From Chitiniphilus shinanonensis DSM 23277 (lineage in GTDB: Bacteria; Pseudomonadota; Gammaproteobacteria; Burkholderiales; Chitinibacteraceae), in assembly GCF_000374805.1 (NCBI RefSeq), contig NZ_KB895339.1, forward strand, positions 62,001 to 126,000: DNA of 64,000 nt, written 5' to 3'. A program made the position numbers and the translations under genes. Shown piece by piece: positions 8,767-16,806 of the stretch. The notes below the pieces were generated by a model, which saw only the letters and a program-made list of their open reading frames with translations, was not told where the DNA came from and did no database searches. Numbering within the stretch: position 1 is the stretch's first letter; each line of letters opens with the position of its first letter.

Positions 8767-9093
8767 ATGAACGCATACCTGGTTGGCGCCGACGTGCTGG
8801 GCAACATCCCCGATCTGCTCACCCAATATGGCATCTCGATCCACAAGCATGTGTCCGGTCGTCACGCGGCGCACCAGCGCAAGCCGGCCAGCCTGAAGGG
8901 CGTGGACCTCATCATCCTGTTCACCGACTTCCTCGGCCACAACGTGATGCGCCATTACCGCGAGCTGGCCAACGAGGAGAACATCCGCTTCGTCGCCTGC
9001 CGCCGTTCGGTCTGTTCCCTGTCGCAATCGCTGGACAAGGTGTGCCCGCGCGACGGCTGCGCCGCCTGCCCCAACCAGAAAAACCGGCGCTGA
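8767..9093 (+). CDS. DUF2325 cysteine-rich small protein
   Basis: 108 residues from the ATG at 8767, which follows AAGGA by ten bases; an in-frame ATG at 8728 with AAAAGG upstream would add 13 residues. The N-terminal MNAYLVGADVLGNIPDLL and LIILFTDFLGHNV fit the DUF2325 family. The C-terminal quarter holds five cysteines (C78, C83, C93, C98, C101) in C-x4-C and C-x4-C-x2-C spacing, suggesting a metal or Fe-S site. Function is unknown. The Fur-like operator suggests the protein is made when iron is scarce. It stands alone, between pnt and the flagellar cluster. Confidence 0.7.
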   Translation: MNAYLVGADVLGNIPDLLTQYGISIHKHVSGRHAAHQRKPASLKGVDLIILFTDFLGHNVMRHYRELANEENIRFVACRRSVCSLSQSLDKVCPRDGCAACPNQKNRR

Positions 9094-9392
9094 GCGCGGC
9101 GGCTTCCGTCGCCTTTATAGACAAAACGCCGTCGCTTCATCCTTGCCGTATCGGCCGCCCTGCGCGGCCGATGTGCTTTGCGGCGGCGGCGGCCTCTGCG
9201 CGTGAGGGCAGGGCGCGAAGCGACGCCTGCTGCGCACTGTGCTCCGCCGGGCTTTCCGCTCCGGCGGGGCCGCCGAATATCCCGGTGATCCGACCGCCGA
9301 TTCGTTCCCTGGCCGGCAATCCTTGCCGCCTGCCGCCGGCACCGAGGACGGCCATGTCCCGCGAAGCCGCATCCAGCCAGGGGCCTGCTCTG
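9094..9392. other. Intergenic region before flgB
   Basis: About 300 bases without a convincing gene. It contains GC-rich inverted sequences (for example around 9240-9270) but no T-run terminator. No flgA, flgM or flgN is found here. Confidence 0.5.
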
Positions 9393-9408
9393 TGGCACGC
9401 TTTCTGCT
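9393..9408 (+). promoter_or_regulatory. Sigma-54 promoter of flgB operon
   Basis: TGGCAC-GCTTT-CTGC has the -24/-12 spacing of a sigma-54 (RpoN) promoter; the only departure is CTGC for TTGC. It lies 34 bases before the flgB start. A sigma-54 site before flgB is common in polarly flagellated proteobacteria (FlrC/FleR class). Confidence 0.7.
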
Positions 9409-9441
9409 TACTACCGGGCAGACACCACGGGGAAGCCCATC

Positions 9442-9846
9442 ATGCTCGGTCGTATCGACGATTATTTCCGCCCTCAGGAAACCGCGCTCAAGCTGAGAAG
9501 CCTGCGCCAGGAAGTGCTCGCCTCGAACATCGCCAACGCCGACACGCCGCAATACAAGGCGCGCGATTTCGATTTCGAAGCCGCCTTCAAGGCCGCCACC
9601 GCCAAGCAGGCGGGCGGGGCGCTGGCCACCACCGATGCGCGCCACCTGCAGCCGAAGAACACCATCGATCCGCTGTCGCCCGAGCTGATGTACCGCAACC
9701 CCTACCAGGCGTCCATCGACGGCAACACCGTCGAGATGGACAACGAGATGCGGCAGTTCTCGGACAACGCCGTGCGTTACCAGGCCGCCATCACGTTCAT
9801 GCAGCGCCGCATCGAAGGGCTGCGTGGCGCGATACAGAATCAATAA
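9442..9846 (+). CDS. flgB: Flagellar basal-body rod protein FlgB
   Basis: 134-residue proximal rod protein, exported through the flagellar type III apparatus. The N-terminal LRSLRQEVLASNIANADTP is the rod/hook family signature, and the C-terminal half holds VEMDNEMRQFSDNAVRYQAA as in FlgB. It is the first gene of the flgBCDEFGHI block behind a sigma-54 promoter; flgC follows after 12 bases. Confidence 0.97.
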   Translation: MLGRIDDYFRPQETALKLRSLRQEVLASNIANADTPQYKARDFDFEAAFKAATAKQAGGALATTDARHLQPKNTIDPLSPELMYRNPYQASIDGNTVEMDNEMRQFSDNAVRYQAAITFMQRRIEGLRGAIQNQ

Positions 9847-9858
9847 AGGAGCTGAGCG

Positions 9859-10269
9859 ATGTCGCTGTTCCGTACTTTCGACGTGGCGTCCTCGGCAATG
9901 CGGGCGCAATCGATGCGCCTCAACGCCGTGGCCAGCAACCTGGCCAACGCCGAGTCGGTCACCAGCTCCAACGGCCAGCCGTACCGCGCCAAGCAGGTGG
10001 TGTTCGAAGCCACCTCGCTGGACAACGGCTCGACCCTGCCGGGCGTGCGCGTCGCCGCGGTGGTCGAGGATCAGGCGCCGCCCAAGCTGGTGTACGACCC
10101 GAAGAACCCGTTGGCCGATGCCAATGGCTACATCGCCATGCCCAATGTGAATGTGGTCGAAGAGATGACCAACATGCTTTCCGCGTCGCGGGCCTACCAG
10201 ACCAACGCCGACGTCATGAACACAGCCAAGACGCTGATGCTGCGCACCCTGCAGCTCGGCCAGTCCTGA
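9859..10269 (+). CDS. flgC: Flagellar basal-body rod protein FlgC
   Basis: 136-residue rod protein. It has the family N-terminus ([16 protein letters not shown]) and the C-terminal [20 protein letters not shown] that packs with the N-terminal helix in the rod. AAAGGAG precedes the ATG. Length matches E. coli FlgC (134). Confidence 0.97.
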   Translation: MSLFRTFDVASSAMRAQSMRLNAVASNLANAESVTSSNGQPYRAKQVVFEATSLDNGSTLPGVRVAAVVEDQAPPKLVYDPKNPLADANGYIAMPNVNVVEEMTNMLSASRAYQTNADVMNTAKTLMLRTLQLGQS

Positions 10270-10284
10270 TAGGAGCGCCTCACC

Positions 10285-10962
10285 ATGAACACCACCAACA
10301 GCGTCGGCGATTCCTCGTTCGATTACTCGGCCCTCAACAAGAAGGCCGACAGCAAGACCAGCGCCATGGCGGATCAGCAGGAGACCTTCCTCAAGCTGCT
10401 GGTCAAGCAGTTGCAGAGCCAGGATCCGATGAACCCGATGGACAACGCCCAGATGACCAGCCAGATCGCGCAGATCAATACCGTCACCGGCATCGAGAAG
10501 CTGAACGAGGCGATGACCAATCTGCTGAGCGCCTACGGCTCGTCGCAGAGCATGCAGGCCGCCGCGCTGATCGGCAAACAGGTGATGGCGCCCCAGTCCT
10601 CGTTCGAATTCGATCCGGAGAAAAAGCTGGAAGCCGGCGTGACGGTGCCGTCCGACGTGTCGCAGGTGGCCGTGGCCATCATCAACAAGGACGGCAAGGT
10701 GGTCGACGAGATGTCCGGCAGCGTCAAGCCGGGCGAATTCCTGCCGTTCGAGTGGGACGGCAGCCTCTCCGACGGCACCAAGGCCGAGGCGGGCACCTAT
10801 TACATCGTCGCCAAGGGCATCAACGGTGAAGGCAAGGAAGTCGCCCTGACGGTCAACGGCTGGCAGCAGGTGAAGAGCGTCGAGTTCGCCAAGGACGGGG
10901 TGCAGGTCAACCTCGCCAGCGGCAGCAAGGTCGGCTTCGACACCATCCAACAGGTCATGTAA
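10285..10962 (+). CDS. flgD: Flagellar hook assembly (cap) protein FlgD
   Basis: 225-residue hook cap protein needed for hook subunit polymerisation. The conserved N-terminal segment ETFLKLLVKQLQSQDPMNPM and the FlgD Ig-like / Tudor-like C-terminal region (GEFLPFEWDG, AGTYYI) are present. AGGAG lies 8 bases before the ATG. Its place between flgC and flgE is the standard one. Confidence 0.97.
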   Translation: MNTTNSVGDSSFDYSALNKKADSKTSAMADQQETFLKLLVKQLQSQDPMNPMDNAQMTSQIAQINTVTGIEKLNEAMTNLLSAYGSSQSMQAAALIGKQVMAPQSSFEFDPEKKLEAGVTVPSDVSQVAVAIINKDGKVVDEMSGSVKPGEFLPFEWDGSLSDGTKAEAGTYYIVAKGINGEGKEVALTVNGWQQVKSVEFAKDGVQVNLASGSKVGFDTIQQVM

Positions 10963-11032
10963 TACCCGCGCCACGGCGCAATGCCAGGGCGCGGCGGTTG
11001 CCGCACCGGCAAGAATTGCCAGGAGAGTCAAA

Positions 11033-12334
11033 ATGGGTTTTCAACAGGGGCTGAGCGGGCTTAACGCTTCGTCGAAGAATCTCGACGTCATCGGCAACAA
11101 CATCGCCAACGCCAACACGGTGGGTTTCAAGGGCTCGCGCGCCGAATTCGCCGACGTGTTCGCCTCCACTTTTGCCTCCTCCAGCAATATCGCGGGGATC
11201 GGGGTGCGGGTGAAGGGCATTGCCCAGCAGTTCGGCCAGGGCAACACCACCACCACCAGCAACCCGCTGGACATCGCCATCACCGGCAACGGTTTCTTCC
11301 GCATGGAAGGTTCGGGCGGCTCCATCAGCTACAGCCGCAACGGCCAGTTCCAGCTCGACAACCAGGGTTTCATCGTCAACGACGGCCAGTTCCTGACCGG
11401 CTGGATGGCCGATCCGGTAAGCGGCGCCATGATCAAGGGCGGCCAGCCGGTGCCGTTGCAGGTCACCGTCAGCAACGTCGGCGCGCGCGCCACCGGCGCA
11501 TCCGGCCTGCCGAATTCCGGCGTGCAGCTGGCGGCCAACCTGGATGCGGGCAAGCCCATCATCGATCGCACCGCGCCGCCCACCGGCGTCGGTCCGCTGA
11601 ACATCACCGACCCAACCACCTATACCCACTCGACCTCGGCCACCGTGTACGACGCGCAGGGCGTGTCGCACACGGTGCAGTACTTCTTCACCAAGATCGA
11701 CGTCAACAAGTGGGAAGTGCAGACCTCGTTCGACGGCGCCGCACCGGTGCCGGCCAGCCCCAACGGCTCGCCCGCGGGTACCCAGGGCTACCTGTACTTC
11801 GACGGCAACGGCCGCCTGGACGGCACGCCGGCCGACAGCGTGGGCGCGTATACCTTCTCGACCACGCTGGTGGCGCCCAGCGGCGCGACCAGCCCGTTCA
11901 CCTTCAACGTGAACTTCGCCAACTCCACGCAGTTCGGCAGCGATTTCGGGGTTAATACTCTGCACCAGGACGGCTACGCCGACGGCGTGCTGACCGGCAT
12001 GTCGATCGCCAAGGACGGCACCATCGTCGCGCAGTTCTCCAATAACCAGACCAAGGCCGTCGGCCAGATCGTGCTGGCCAACTTCGCCAACGTGCAGGGC
12101 TTGGCGCCGCTGGGCGACAACCGCTGGGCCGAGACCTACGAATCGGGCCAGGCGCGCGTGGGCGATCCCGGCACCACCGACCTGGGCCGGCTGCAATCGG
12201 CCGCGCTGGAGGATTCCAACGTCGACCTGACCGCCGAACTGGTCAACCTGATCGTGGCGCAGCGCAGTTACCAGGCCAACACCCAGACCATCAAGGCGCA
12301 GGACACCATCCTGCAGACCATCGTCAACCTGTAA
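11033..12334 (+). CDS. flgE: Flagellar hook protein FlgE
   Basis: 433-residue hook subunit. The N-terminus (GLSGLNASSKNLDVIGNNIANANTVG) and C-terminus (DLTAELVNLIVAQRSYQANTQTIK) are the D0 coiled-coil signature; the centre holds the FlgE D2 beta domain. CAGGAGAG precedes the ATG. A 70-base gap separates it from flgD; no sigma-54 or terminator motif was seen in it. Confidence 0.97.
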   Translation: MGFQQGLSGLNASSKNLDVIGNNIANANTVGFKGSRAEFADVFASTFASSSNIAGIGVRVKGIAQQFGQGNTTTTSNPLDIAITGNGFFRMEGSGGSISYSRNGQFQLDNQGFIVNDGQFLTGWMADPVSGAMIKGGQPVPLQVTVSNVGARATGASGLPNSGVQLAANLDAGKPIIDRTAPPTGVGPLNITDPTTYTHSTSATVYDAQGVSHTVQYFFTKIDVNKWEVQTSFDGAAPVPASPNGSPAGTQGYLYFDGNGRLDGTPADSVGAYTFSTTLVAPSGATSPFTFNVNFANSTQFGSDFGVNTLHQDGYADGVLTGMSIAKDGTIVAQFSNNQTKAVGQIVLANFANVQGLAPLGDNRWAETYESGQARVGDPGTTDLGRLQSAALEDSNVDLTAELVNLIVAQRSYQANTQTIKAQDTILQTIVNL

Positions 12335-12352
12335 CCAGCGGCCGCCTAGACC

Positions 12353-13096
12353 ATGGATCGCCTGATCTACACCGCGATGACCGGCGCCAAGAACAGCGCC
12401 TACCGCCAGGAAGCCATCGCGCACAACCTCGCCAACGTCGGCACCAACGGTTTTCGCGCGCAGCTGGAAAGCTTCCGCGCGGTGCCGGTGATCGGCGGCG
12501 GCAACGTGCTGCCGACCCGGGCCTTCGTGGTGGAGCAGACCACCGGCACCGACTTCAGCGCCGGCACCCTGCAACAGACCGGGCGCGAGCTGGACGTGGC
12601 GGTCAACGGCAGCGGCTGGTTCGCGGTGCAGACCGATACCGGCGAGGCGTACACCCGCAACGGCAGCTTCGAGATCGATCCCACCGGCCTGCTCAAGACC
12701 CGCAACGGCCTGACCGTGCTGGGCGAGAACGGCCCGATCACCATTCCCGAGAACACCATCGTCACCTTCGGCAGCGACGGCACCATCAGCGGCGCCGATC
12801 GCAGCAACCCGACGCAGGTGAACGAACTGGGGCGGCTCAAGCTGGTGAACCCGGATCTCGCCACGCTCGACCGCGGCAACGATGGCCTGTTCCGCCAGCG
12901 CAGCGGCGAGCCGGCGCCGGCCGACGCACTGGTCACCGTGTCCGGCGGCTTCGTCGAGACCAGCAACGTCAACGCCGTCGATGCGCTGGTGGGCATGATC
13001 GCCGCGCAACGCCACTACGACATGCAGGTCAAGCTGCTCCAGACCGCCGATACCAACGCGCGCTCCGCCGCGCAACTGATCACGATGACGGGCTGA
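12353..13096 (+). CDS. flgF: Flagellar basal-body rod protein FlgF
   Basis: 247-residue distal/proximal rod protein. [28 protein letters not shown] is the FlgF-type N-terminus and [24 protein letters not shown] the C-terminal helix. The ribosome site is weak (GCGGCC region), so translation may be coupled to flgE, which ends 18 bases upstream. Confidence 0.96.
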   Translation: MDRLIYTAMTGAKNSAYRQEAIAHNLANVGTNGFRAQLESFRAVPVIGGGNVLPTRAFVVEQTTGTDFSAGTLQQTGRELDVAVNGSGWFAVQTDTGEAYTRNGSFEIDPTGLLKTRNGLTVLGENGPITIPENTIVTFGSDGTISGADRSNPTQVNELGRLKLVNPDLATLDRGNDGLFRQRSGEPAPADALVTVSGGFVETSNVNAVDALVGMIAAQRHYDMQVKLLQTADTNARSAAQLITMTG

Positions 13097-13124
13097 CCGG
13101 CCCGCGTACCGAGGAAACACCGCC

Positions 13125-13910
13125 ATGATGCGCTCGCTGTGGATCGCCAAGACGGGCATGGATGCCCAGCAGATGAACGTGGACGTCATCTCGAACAACT
13201 TGGCCAACGTCAGCACCAACGGCTTCAAGCGCCAGCGACTGGTGTTCGAGGACCTGCTGTACCAGAACATGCGCCAGCCGGGCGCCTCGACCAGCCAGCA
13301 GACCCAACTGCCCACCGGCCTCGCGCTCGGCACCGGCGTGAAGCCGGTCGCCACCGAGCGCATCTTCATCCAGGGCAACCTGCAATTGACCGATGGCCCG
13401 CTCGACATGGCCATCAACGGCGAAGGCTTCTTCCAGATCTCGCTGCCGGACGGCACCACCGCCTATACCCGCGACGGCGGCTTCCAGGTGGACAGCCAGG
13501 GCAACGTGGTCACCATGAGCGGCTACCAGATCCAGCCGGCGCTGCAGGTGCCGCAGGGCACCACCAAGCTGACCATCGGCAAGGACGGCACCGTCACCGC
13601 CATCGTCAACAACAACAGCGCCGCGCCGGTGCAGCTCGGTACGGTCCAGCTCGCCACCTTCATCAACCCGCCGGGCCTGCAATCGATCGGCGAGAACCTG
13701 TTTCTGGAAACCGCCGCCTCCGGCGCGCCGGTGGTGGGGCAGCCGGGCACCAACGGCCTGGGCGCGATCAACCAGGGTTACGTGGAGACCTCGAACGTCA
13801 ACGTCACCGAGGAACTGGTCAACATGATCCAGGCCCAGCGCGCCTACGAGATCAATTCGCGGGCGGTCCGTACTTCGGACGAGATGCTGCAACGGCTGAC
13901 TCAGCTGTAA
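13125..13910 (+). CDS. flgG: Flagellar distal rod protein FlgG
   Basis: 261 residues, close to the 260 of E. coli Flg[21 protein letters not shown] and the following [15 protein letters not shown] are diagnostic of FlgG, as is the C-terminal [33 protein letters not shown] precedes the ATG. It forms the distal rod that passes through the P and L rings encoded just downstream. Confidence 0.97.
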   Translation: MMRSLWIAKTGMDAQQMNVDVISNNLANVSTNGFKRQRLVFEDLLYQNMRQPGASTSQQTQLPTGLALGTGVKPVATERIFIQGNLQLTDGPLDMAINGEGFFQISLPDGTTAYTRDGGFQVDSQGNVVTMSGYQIQPALQVPQGTTKLTIGKDGTVTAIVNNNSAAPVQLGTVQLATFINPPGLQSIGENLFLETAASGAPVVGQPGTNGLGAINQGYVETSNVNVTEELVNMIQAQRAYEINSRAVRTSDEMLQRLTQL

Positions 13911-13919
13911 CATGGCGCC

Positions 13920-14591
13920 ATGAAAAGATTCGTCATTCTCCTCGCCGCGCTGCTGCTGACCGCCTGCGCGCTGGAACCGCGCAGCATCGTCACCCAGCCC
14001 ACCAGCGCACGCCCGACCGAGCCGCTGCTGCCCAGCCAGAACCAGGGCGCGATCTTCCAGGCCGCCAATTCGCGGATGCTGTTCGAAGAGCGCGTGGCGC
14101 GCCATATCGGCGACCTGCTGACCATCGCGGTGCAGGAGAACCTGTCCGCCACCAACAAGTCGGACAGCAGCGCCGCGCGCAACGGCAGCATCGACTACTC
14201 GGTCACCGGCAACCTGCCGATGGTGCCGGGCAGCATCGAGAAATTCATCACCAGCCCGGGCGTGACCGCCAGCGGCACCAACACCTTCGCCGGCAAGGGC
14301 GCCACCACCAATTCCAATACCTTCACCGGCACCATCGCAGTCACCGTGATCGAGGTGCTCCCCAACGGCAACCTGGTGGTCGGCGGCGACCGGCAGATCG
14401 CGGTGAACGGGCAGGTCAACACCTTGCGCTTCACCGGGGTGGTCAACCCGCTGGACATCCAGGCCGGCAACACCATTTCCTCGACCAAGGTGGCTGACGC
14501 GCGGATCGAGCAGGTCGGCAAGGGCTACGTGGCCGACGCCCAGACCATGGGCTGGTTGCAGCGCTTCTTCCTCAACGTGTTGCCGTTCTGA
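13920..14591 (+). CDS. flgH: Flagellar L-ring protein FlgH
   Basis: Outer-membrane lipoprotein of 223 residues. The signal peptide ends in LLTAC, so C16 would be lipidated after cleavage by signal peptidase II. The family segment NGNLVVGGDRQIAVNGQVN and the downstream TLRFTGVVNPLDI are present. It forms the outer-membrane L ring with FlgI beneath it. Only nine bases separate it from flgG. Confidence 0.97.
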   Translation: MKRFVILLAALLLTACALEPRSIVTQPTSARPTEPLLPSQNQGAIFQAANSRMLFEERVARHIGDLLTIAVQENLSATNKSDSSAARNGSIDYSVTGNLPMVPGSIEKFITSPGVTASGTNTFAGKGATTNSNTFTGTIAVTVIEVLPNGNLVVGGDRQIAVNGQVNTLRFTGVVNPLDIQAGNTISSTKVADARIEQVGKGYVADAQTMGWLQRFFLNVLPF

Positions 14592-14608
14592 TCGCGGGGA
14601 CGAGAGCC

Positions 14609-15703
14609 ATGATGCGGATCATCGTCGTGTTGTGCGCCACCTTGCTGGCGATGGCCTCGGCCCAGGCCGAGAAGGTGCGCGACCTGGCCAGTTTCGCCGG
14701 CGTGCGCACCAACCAGCTGGTCGGCTACGGCCTGGTGGTCGGCCTGGACGGCAGCGGCGACCAGACCACGCAGACGCCGTTCACCGTGCAATCGGTGATC
14801 AACATGCTCGGCAATCTGGGCATCCAGGTACCGAGCGGCGGCAACCTGCAGCTGAAGAACGTGGCGGCGGTCACCGTCACCACCTCGCTGCCGGCGTTCG
14901 CCCGGCCGGGCCAGCCGCTGGACGTGACCGTCTCGTCGATCGGCAACGCCAAGAGCCTGCGCGGCGGCACGCTGATCCTCACTCCGCTCAAGGGCGCCGA
15001 CGGGCAGATCTACGCCATGGCGCAGGGCAACGTGGTGGTCGCGGGGGCGGGCGCCCAGGCCGCCGGCTCCAGCACCCAGGTCAACCAGCTCGCCACCGGC
15101 CGCGTGCCGGCCGGCGCCACCGTCGAGCGCGTGGTGCCGAACGCGTTGGGGCAGGGCGAGTTCGTGCAGCTCGAACTGCTGGAAACCGACTTCACCACCG
15201 CCAGCCGCATGGTCAACGCCATCAACGGCGCGCTGGGTCCGGTGGCCGCGGCGCTGGATGGCCGGGTGATCCAGGTGCGCGCGCCGATGGACAACAACCA
15301 GCGCGTGGCTTTCCTGTCGCGGCTGGAGAACGTCGACGTCGCCACGCCCGAGGCCGCGCCCAAGGTCATCATCAACGCCCGCACCGGTTCGGTGGTGATG
15401 AACCAGTCGGTCACGGTCGAACCCTGCGCGATCTCCCACGGCAACCTGACCGTGACCATCACCACCAACAACGCGGTGTCGCAGCCCAACGCGCTGGCAG
15501 CCGGGCAGACCGTCGGGGTGCAGAACGCCGACGTGCAGATCCAGGCCGATTCGGGCGGCGTGGTGCGCCTGCCCAGGGCCGCCAACCTGCGAGACGTGGT
15601 GCGCGCGCTCAACGCCGTCGGCGCCACGCCGCAGGATCTGCTGGCGATCCTCCAGGCGATGAAGGCCGCCGGCAGCCTGCGTGCCCAGCTCGAAGTGATC
15701 TGA
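14609..15703 (+). CDS. flgI: Flagellar P-ring protein FlgI
   Basis: 364-residue periplasmic ring protein. It has a cleavable signal peptide ending ASAQA (about residue 20) and the conserved LVGYGLVVGLDGSGDQT and ARTGSVVMNQSVTV segments. Two adjacent ATG codons (14609, 14612) could start it. E. coli FlgI requires a disulfide; here a lone cysteine appears in the mature part (EPCAIS), so that bond is probably absent. Confidence 0.97.
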   Translation: MMRIIVVLCATLLAMASAQAEKVRDLASFAGVRTNQLVGYGLVVGLDGSGDQTTQTPFTVQSVINMLGNLGIQVPSGGNLQLKNVAAVTVTTSLPAFARPGQPLDVTVSSIGNAKSLRGGTLILTPLKGADGQIYAMAQGNVVVAGAGAQAAGSSTQVNQLATGRVPAGATVERVVPNALGQGEFVQLELLETDFTTASRMVNAINGALGPVAAALDGRVIQVRAPMDNNQRVAFLSRLENVDVATPEAAPKVIINARTGSVVMNQSVTVEPCAISHGNLTVTITTNNAVSQPNALAAGQTVGVQNADVQIQADSGGVVRLPRAANLRDVVRALNAVGATPQDLLAILQAMKAAGSLRAQLEVI

Positions 15704-15725
15704 TCCCGCTGGCGGATCGCCGCAG

Positions 15726-15757
15726 AACAGGGCGCCCCGAGCGGGCGCCCTGTGCGT
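15726..15757 (+). terminator. Hairpin after flgI, possible terminator
   Basis: A GC stem CAGGGCGCCC/GGGCGCCCTG with a short loop follows flgI by about 20 bases and is trailed by a poor T run (GCGTTT). It probably separates the flgB-I and flgJ-L transcripts only partly. Confidence 0.5.
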
Positions 15758-15789
15758 TTCAGGCCGGGCGAATCCAGTCGGACTAATCC

Positions 15790-15804
15790 TGGCACGGCAT
15801 TTGC
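15790..15804 (+). promoter_or_regulatory. Sigma-54 promoter of flgJKL
   Basis: TGGCAC-GGCAT-TTGC is a near-consensus -24/-12 promoter with exact spacing, 36 bases before flgJ. It gives flgJ-flgK-flgL their own RpoN start. Confidence 0.8.
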
Positions 15805-15840
15805 TGGAATAGGGGCGAGAACCCAGCCGAGCGCCGTGCC

Positions 15841-16773
15841 ATGTTGACCCCCAAGGCTTCCCAACCGATCCGAGATTTCGCCGCCGACGTGCGCAGCGCG
15901 GACGGGATGCGGCTGCTCAACAAGCAGGACCCGAAGGCCGCCAGCCGCGAAGTGGCGCGGCAGTTCGAAGCGCTGCTGGTGCAGCAGATGATGAAGTCGA
16001 TGCGCGAAGCCACGCCGCAGTACGACGAGTTCAACAACTCCGCCACCGACATGTTCCGCGGCATGTACGACCAGCAACTGTCGCAGACCTGGACCCGCTC
16101 CGGCGGCACCGGCCTGGCCGACGCCATCCTGCGCCAGATCGAAGTCCAGACCAATCCGGCACTGCTGAACCAGACCTACGGCAAGAAGGCCGATCCGTTC
16201 GCCCTGCCGTTCCAGACCCAGGTACAGGCACAGGTCCAGGCCTCGCTGGCTGCGGCGAAATCTGCCGCCGAGGAGCGCGCCGGGTCGGCAAAAAATGCCG
16301 GTGGCGCCGCCGGATTCCTGGATCGCATCGGCACGGCCGCCGACACAGCCGCCGGCGTGCTGGGGGTATCCCCGGCCTTGCTGGTCGCCCATGCCGCACT
16401 GGAAACCGGCTGGGGCAAGAAGCCGATCAAGGACGCCGACGGCCAGGACAGTCACAACCTGTTCGGCATCAAGGCGACACCGGACTGGAAGGGCAGGACG
16501 GTGGACATCACCACCACCGAATACGTGGGTGGCGTGCCGCAGAAGCGGGTGGAAACCTTCCGCGCCTACGACAGCTACACCGAGGCGTTCGCCGACTACG
16601 CCTCGCTGATCCAGCGCCGTTACAAGACCGCGATGTCGCAAGGCGACAACGCCTCGGCCTACGGCGCCGCATTGCAGGCCGGTGGCTACGCCACCGATCC
16701 GAACTACGCCAACAAGCTGGCCCGGGTGGCCAACGTGGTGGCGCGGTTCCAAGACACCTCAAGAATCGGCTGA
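15841..16773 (+). CDS. flgJ: Flagellar rod-assembly muramidase FlgJ
   Basis: Two-domain protein of 310 residues. Residues about 30-105 are the rod-binding domain (AREFEALLVQQMMKSM-like, FNNSATDMFRGMYDQQL). Residues about 155-305 are a glucosaminidase/muramidase domain that opens the peptidoglycan for the rod; the catalytic glutamate is E188 in AHAALETGWG. The NLFGIKA and AYDSYTEAFADYA motifs of this enzyme family are present. It is the first gene behind the second sigma-54 promoter. Confidence 0.96.
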   Translation: MLTPKASQPIRDFAADVRSADGMRLLNKQDPKAASREVARQFEALLVQQMMKSMREATPQYDEFNNSATDMFRGMYDQQLSQTWTRSGGTGLADAILRQIEVQTNPALLNQTYGKKADPFALPFQTQVQAQVQASLAAAKSAAEERAGSAKNAGGAAGFLDRIGTAADTAAGVLGVSPALLVAHAALETGWGKKPIKDADGQDSHNLFGIKATPDWKGRTVDITTTEYVGGVPQKRVETFRAYDSYTEAFADYASLIQRRYKTAMSQGDNASAYGAALQAGGYATDPNYANKLARVANVVARFQDTSRIG

Positions 16774-16806
16774 TCGGGCCGATGGCTTTGAACTGGGAGT
16801 AACAGC

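Noticed and set aside
10955-13459. 834-codon open frame on the minus strand through flgE-flgG
   Set aside because: Antisense shadow of three flagellar genes; valine/histidine-rich composition typical of reverse frames.
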